This document shows, one piece after another, positions 25,271 to 27,519 of a stretch of DNA of 27,519 nt. The notes beneath the pieces are model-generated. The model did not search any database. It was given only the letters and a program-made list of their open reading frames with translations, and was not told the DNA's origin. The number at the start of each line of letters is the position of its first letter. Position 1 is the stretch's first letter. This DNA comes from VBDM01 sp041496705 (GTDB taxonomy: Bacteria > Pseudomonadota > Gammaproteobacteria > Burkholderiales > SG8-39). The stretch lies in contig JBGQFD010000049.1 in the NCBI GenBank assembly GCA_041496705.1, positions 1 through 27,519 of the forward strand. Reading direction: 5' to 3'. The translations under genes and the position numbers were made by a program.

Positions 25271-25399
25271 ATGGCACGCAAGGCCCGCAGGAAGAGCGCG
25301 GCACGCGCTCGGTTCACGCTGATCAGCCCCGACATCCGCCCCAACGGCACGATCGGCATGGAACAGGTATTCACCGGAAAATTCGGCAGGAAAGCGTAG
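25271..25399 (+). pseudogene. Truncated N-terminal fragment of a YbhB/YbcL (PEBP) family protein
   Basis: A 42-codon reading frame with GGAG before its ATG encodes an Arg/Lys-rich start (MARKARRKSAARAR) and then FTLISPDIRPNGTIGMEQ followed by VFTGKFG. That second part matches the first strands of YbhB/YbcL proteins, where E. coli YbhB as I recall it has LISNDLRDGDKLP and VFNGMG. The family is normally about 150-180 residues and continues with a ligand-site motif such as DPDAPTG; nothing like it follows in any frame before the next gene at 25449. I read it as a 3'-deleted remnant. A real 42-residue protein is less likely. Confidence 0.5.
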
Positions 25400-25448
25400 G
25401 TTTCGTCGGTCGCGCGAAACCGGCTTCGCGCGTCGCTCGAGGACTCGC

Positions 25449-26387
25449 ATGTTCAATCCGTTTCAGAAGGTCAAGCCCATTGAAGTACGCCGCTTCACGT
25501 CGATGCCTGCGAAGTACCGCAACAAGCGCCGCACCGCCTGGTCCGATCCCAACCGCCAGGGCGCGCCCCTCGACAGCTTCCTCGAAGGGCCGTCGTTCGA
25601 CCGTAAAGGCAATCTCTACTGCGTCGACATCCCCTTCGGGCGCATTTTCCGCATCGACCCGAAGGGCCGCTGGGACCTGGTGGCCCAGTACGACGGCTGG
25701 CCGAACGGCCTGAAGATCCACCGCGACGGCCGCATCTTCGTCGCCGACTACAAGCGCGGACTGATGCTGCTCGACCCGCGGTCCGGAAGGATAGAACCGC
25801 TGCTCGAGACCGCATTCAGCGAAGGTTTCAAGGGCTTGAACGATCTGCATTTCGCCGACAACGGCGATCTCTACTTCACCGACCAGGGCCAGAGCGGCAT
25901 CGCCGATCCGAGCGGCCGCGTGTACCGGCTGCGTGGGGGCGTGGACGGAAAGGCGGGAGAGTTGCAGCGCCTGGTGGACAACGCCCCGTCGCCCAACGGC
26001 ATCACCATGAACGCAAAAAACACGCAGGTCTATGTCGCGATCACGCGCTCGCAGCAGATCTGGCGGCTGCCGCTCATGGCGAGCGGCTCGCTCTCCAAGA
26101 CCGGCGTCGCCATCCAGCTCTCCGGTGGCCATGCGGGGCCCGACGGCATCGAGATGGACGCGGAGGACGGCCTCGCCGTATGCCATCTCGGCGTGGGTAT
26201 TTGGCGCTTCGACTCGAACTGCCTGCCGACGCACCTGGTGCACGCCGGCAGGCCGCATCGGCTCATGACCAACATCGCGTACGGCGGGCCCGGCCGCAAG
26301 ACGCTGTACATCACCGATTCGCTGAACGGCGAGATCCTCACCGCGAAGATGCCGGTCGCCGGCAAGAAGCTCTTCGCTCACCTCTGA
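25449..26387 (+). CDS. SMP-30/gluconolactonase/LRE family protein
   Basis: Six-bladed beta-propeller hydrolase of 312 residues that typically opens lactones with one divalent metal ion. The metal-ligand set of the family can be placed at Glu46 (FLEGPSFD), Asn183 (SPNGITMN) and Asp232 (GPDGIEMD). Repeats of the blade pattern are seen as GNLYCVDIPFGRIFRID, GRIFVADYKRGLMLLD and GDLYFTDQGQSG. There is no signal peptide, so it is probably cytoplasmic. The ATG at 25449 has only a weak ribosome site. It is followed after 11 bp by a Bug-type binding protein gene, a common pairing for uptake and lactone hydrolysis of sugar acids or related compounds; the actual substrate is unknown. Confidence 0.92.
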   Translation: MFNPFQKVKPIEVRRFTSMPAKYRNKRRTAWSDPNRQGAPLDSFLEGPSFDRKGNLYCVDIPFGRIFRIDPKGRWDLVAQYDGWPNGLKIHRDGRIFVADYKRGLMLLDPRSGRIEPLLETAFSEGFKGLNDLHFADNGDLYFTDQGQSGIADPSGRVYRLRGGVDGKAGELQRLVDNAPSPNGITMNAKNTQVYVAITRSQQIWRLPLMASGSLSKTGVAIQLSGGHAGPDGIEMDAEDGLAVCHLGVGIWRFDSNCLPTHLVHAGRPHRLMTNIAYGGPGRKTLYITDSLNGEILTAKMPVAGKKLFAHL

Positions 26388-26398
26388 AAGGAAACTCC

Positions 26399-27361
26399 AT
26401 GAAACGCTTGCAGCTGGCTCTCGTCGCCCTCGCCGTCGGCCTCTCCTGCGCCGTACAGGCACAGCAGTACCCGGCGAAGCCTGTGCGCGTGTTCGTCGGC
26501 TACGCCGCAGGAAGCTCGACCGACATCGTCGGGCGCGTGATGGCCGACCGCCTCTCCGCTTACTGGAAGCAGTCGGTGATCGTCGAGAACCGCGGCGGCG
26601 CGGCAGGAAACGTCGCCGCCGACGCGGCGGCAAAATCCCCTGGCGACGGCTACACGCTGCTGTTCGCGCAGAACGGCCTGGCGATCAGCGCCGCCGCCCT
26701 GCCCAACCTTCCCTACAGCGCCGAGCGTGACCTCGTGCCGCTCGCGCCGGTTGCCGCGACCCCGCACATCCTGATCGTCGGCGCGGAGTTTCCAGCGAAG
26801 AACGTGCAGGAGCTGATCGCGCGCGCCAAGGCAGAGCCGGGCAAGCTCACTTACGCCTCCTCCGGCGTCGGCAATTCCGACCACCTGTGCGGCGAACTCT
26901 TCAACCTGATGGCTGGCATCCAGGCGATCCACGTGCCCTACAAGGGCGGCGCGCCGGCGGTGCAGGACGTCATTCCGGGACGCGTCGCCTACTACTTCGC
27001 CGGCATGCCGGTGGGGTTGCCGCTCGTGAAATCCGGCCGGGCACGCGCGCTCGGCGTCACCAGCCGGCAGCGTTACCCGGGCGCACCCGACATCCCCACG
27101 GTCGCCGAGCAGGGGCTGCCGCAGTACGAGGCTACGCTGTGGCAGGGCTTTTTCGCGCCCGCGACGATCCCGCCCGAGCTCGCGGCGCGCATCGCGCGCG
27201 ACGTCGAGGCCGTGCTAAAGGAGGCTGAAACGCGCGAAAGGCTCGGGAAGGCCGGCGCGTCGCTCTTCGAGAACAATCAGGAGAACTTCCGCAGGTTCTT
27301 TGTCGCCGACATCGAGAAGTGGCGCAAGCTCGTGAAGAGCACGAACCTCAAACTGGAATGA
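26399..27361 (+). CDS. Bug family tripartite tricarboxylate transporter substrate-binding protein
   Basis: Periplasmic binding protein of 320 residues of the TctC/Bug type. The signal peptide is MKRLQLALVALAVGLSCAVQA, then QQYPAKPVRVFVGYAAGSSTDIVGR, the classic opening. ENRGGAAGNVAAD, TYASSGVGNSDHL, HVPYKGGAPAVQDVIPGRV and RALGVTSRQRYPGAPDIPTVAEQGL are further family hallmarks, in the usual order. The start at 26399 follows AAAGGAAAC. No tctA or tctB is present in the window; orphan Bug genes are very common in Burkholderiales. Ligands of characterised members are small carboxylates and nicotinic-type acids. It may work with the SMP-30 protein encoded just before it. Confidence 0.96.
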   Translation: MKRLQLALVALAVGLSCAVQAQQYPAKPVRVFVGYAAGSSTDIVGRVMADRLSAYWKQSVIVENRGGAAGNVAADAAAKSPGDGYTLLFAQNGLAISAAALPNLPYSAERDLVPLAPVAATPHILIVGAEFPAKNVQELIARAKAEPGKLTYASSGVGNSDHLCGELFNLMAGIQAIHVPYKGGAPAVQDVIPGRVAYYFAGMPVGLPLVKSGRARALGVTSRQRYPGAPDIPTVAEQGLPQYEATLWQGFFAPATIPPELAARIARDVEAVLKEAETRERLGKAGASLFENNQENFRRFFVADIEKWRKLVKSTNLKLE

Positions 27362-27389
27362 CGAGGCGCCCGGTGCGCCAAGGCGACCG

Positions 27390-27519
27390 TCAGCGCCGCG
27401 CACCCGCGACCGGACTCTGCCTCGCGCGGTGGTAGGTGGCCGTCAACCCAAGCAGCACGATCACCTGCAGCGCCGGCATCAGCACTTCGTAGTAGGTGAT
27501 CCCGATCCCGTCCAGTGGG
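27390..27519 (-). CDS. C-terminal end of an unidentified membrane protein (partial)
   Basis: The minus strand from the window edge is open for 42 codons to a TGA at 27390. It reads DGIGITYYEVLMPALQV, then IVLLGLTATYHRARQSP, and ends VAGARR. One hydrophobic stretch followed by a basic tail suggests a last transmembrane helix. It converges on the Bug gene with a 28-bp gap. Too little is present to name the family. Confidence 0.45.
   Translation of the reverse strand, partial: PLDGIGITYYEVLMPALQVIVLLGLTATYHRARQSPVAGARR

Noticed and set aside
25400..25420. GTTTCG ... CGAAAC hairpin after the PEBP remnant
   Set aside because: A 6-bp stem with no T-run; too weak to call a terminator.

Overview
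The window is GC-rich, densely coded chromosomal DNA from a betaproteobacterium, probably of the order Burkholderiales. The basis is the type of genes seen: a Bug-type tricarboxylate-binding protein, a DUF4124 protein, a TAXI-TRAP pair, a single-chain class I fumarase and the style of the acetyl-CoA synthetase. The placement is an inference from gene families. The window holds 22 complete or nearly complete protein genes, two partial genes at the edges or as a remnant, and one tRNA-Ser. No transcription factor, insertion sequence, integrase or CRISPR array was seen.

Region 1 (about 1-9954, all minus strand) reads as one tightly packed operon. In transcription order it encodes a benzoate-CoA-ligase-like AMP-forming enzyme, a UbiD-family decarboxylase, a canonical crotonase, a BadH-like short-chain dehydrogenase, a second crotonase without the usual glutamates, an acyl-CoA dehydrogenase, two nearly identical Liv-type binding proteins and a LivH permease that runs off the window. 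The gene content suggests uptake of an aromatic or alicyclic acid, CoA activation and beta-oxidation-like processing. The UbiD enzyme is the unexpected part.

Region 2 (10.1-12.83 kb) is a patch with less extreme base composition. It has an NAD-dependent epimerase and a small EmrE/Arn-like membrane protein on the minus strand, an OmpA-domain protein on the plus strand, a DUF4124 protein on the minus strand and tRNA-Ser(GGA). A 17-bp piece of the tRNA 3' end is repeated 1.2 kb away, so the OmpA/DUF4124 pair is bracketed by direct repeats.

Region 3 (12.9-20.8 kb) starts with acs (minus) and fumarase (plus), which diverge from a 427-bp intergenic region. That region carries a perfect 19-bp inverted repeat and an intrinsic terminator lying in the acs leader. 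The fumarase is followed on the same strand by a DMT exporter, a LigB/LigA extradiol dioxygenase pair, an exported alpha/beta hydrolase whose expected ATG has become ATA, and an exported cupin.

Region 4 (20.8 kb to the end) is a set of transport and small accessory genes: an AEC carrier (minus), a TAXI binding protein and its fused TRAP permease (plus), a GlcG/HbpS-like protein (minus), a truncated PEBP (YbhB-like) remnant, an SMP-30/gluconolactonase-like protein and a Bug-type binding protein (plus), and the tail of an unidentified membrane protein (minus). Overall the segment describes a scavenger of organic acids and aromatic compounds, with several unrelated binding-protein uptake systems feeding CoA-dependent and ring-cleavage catabolism and the central enzymes acetyl-CoA synthetase and fumarase.
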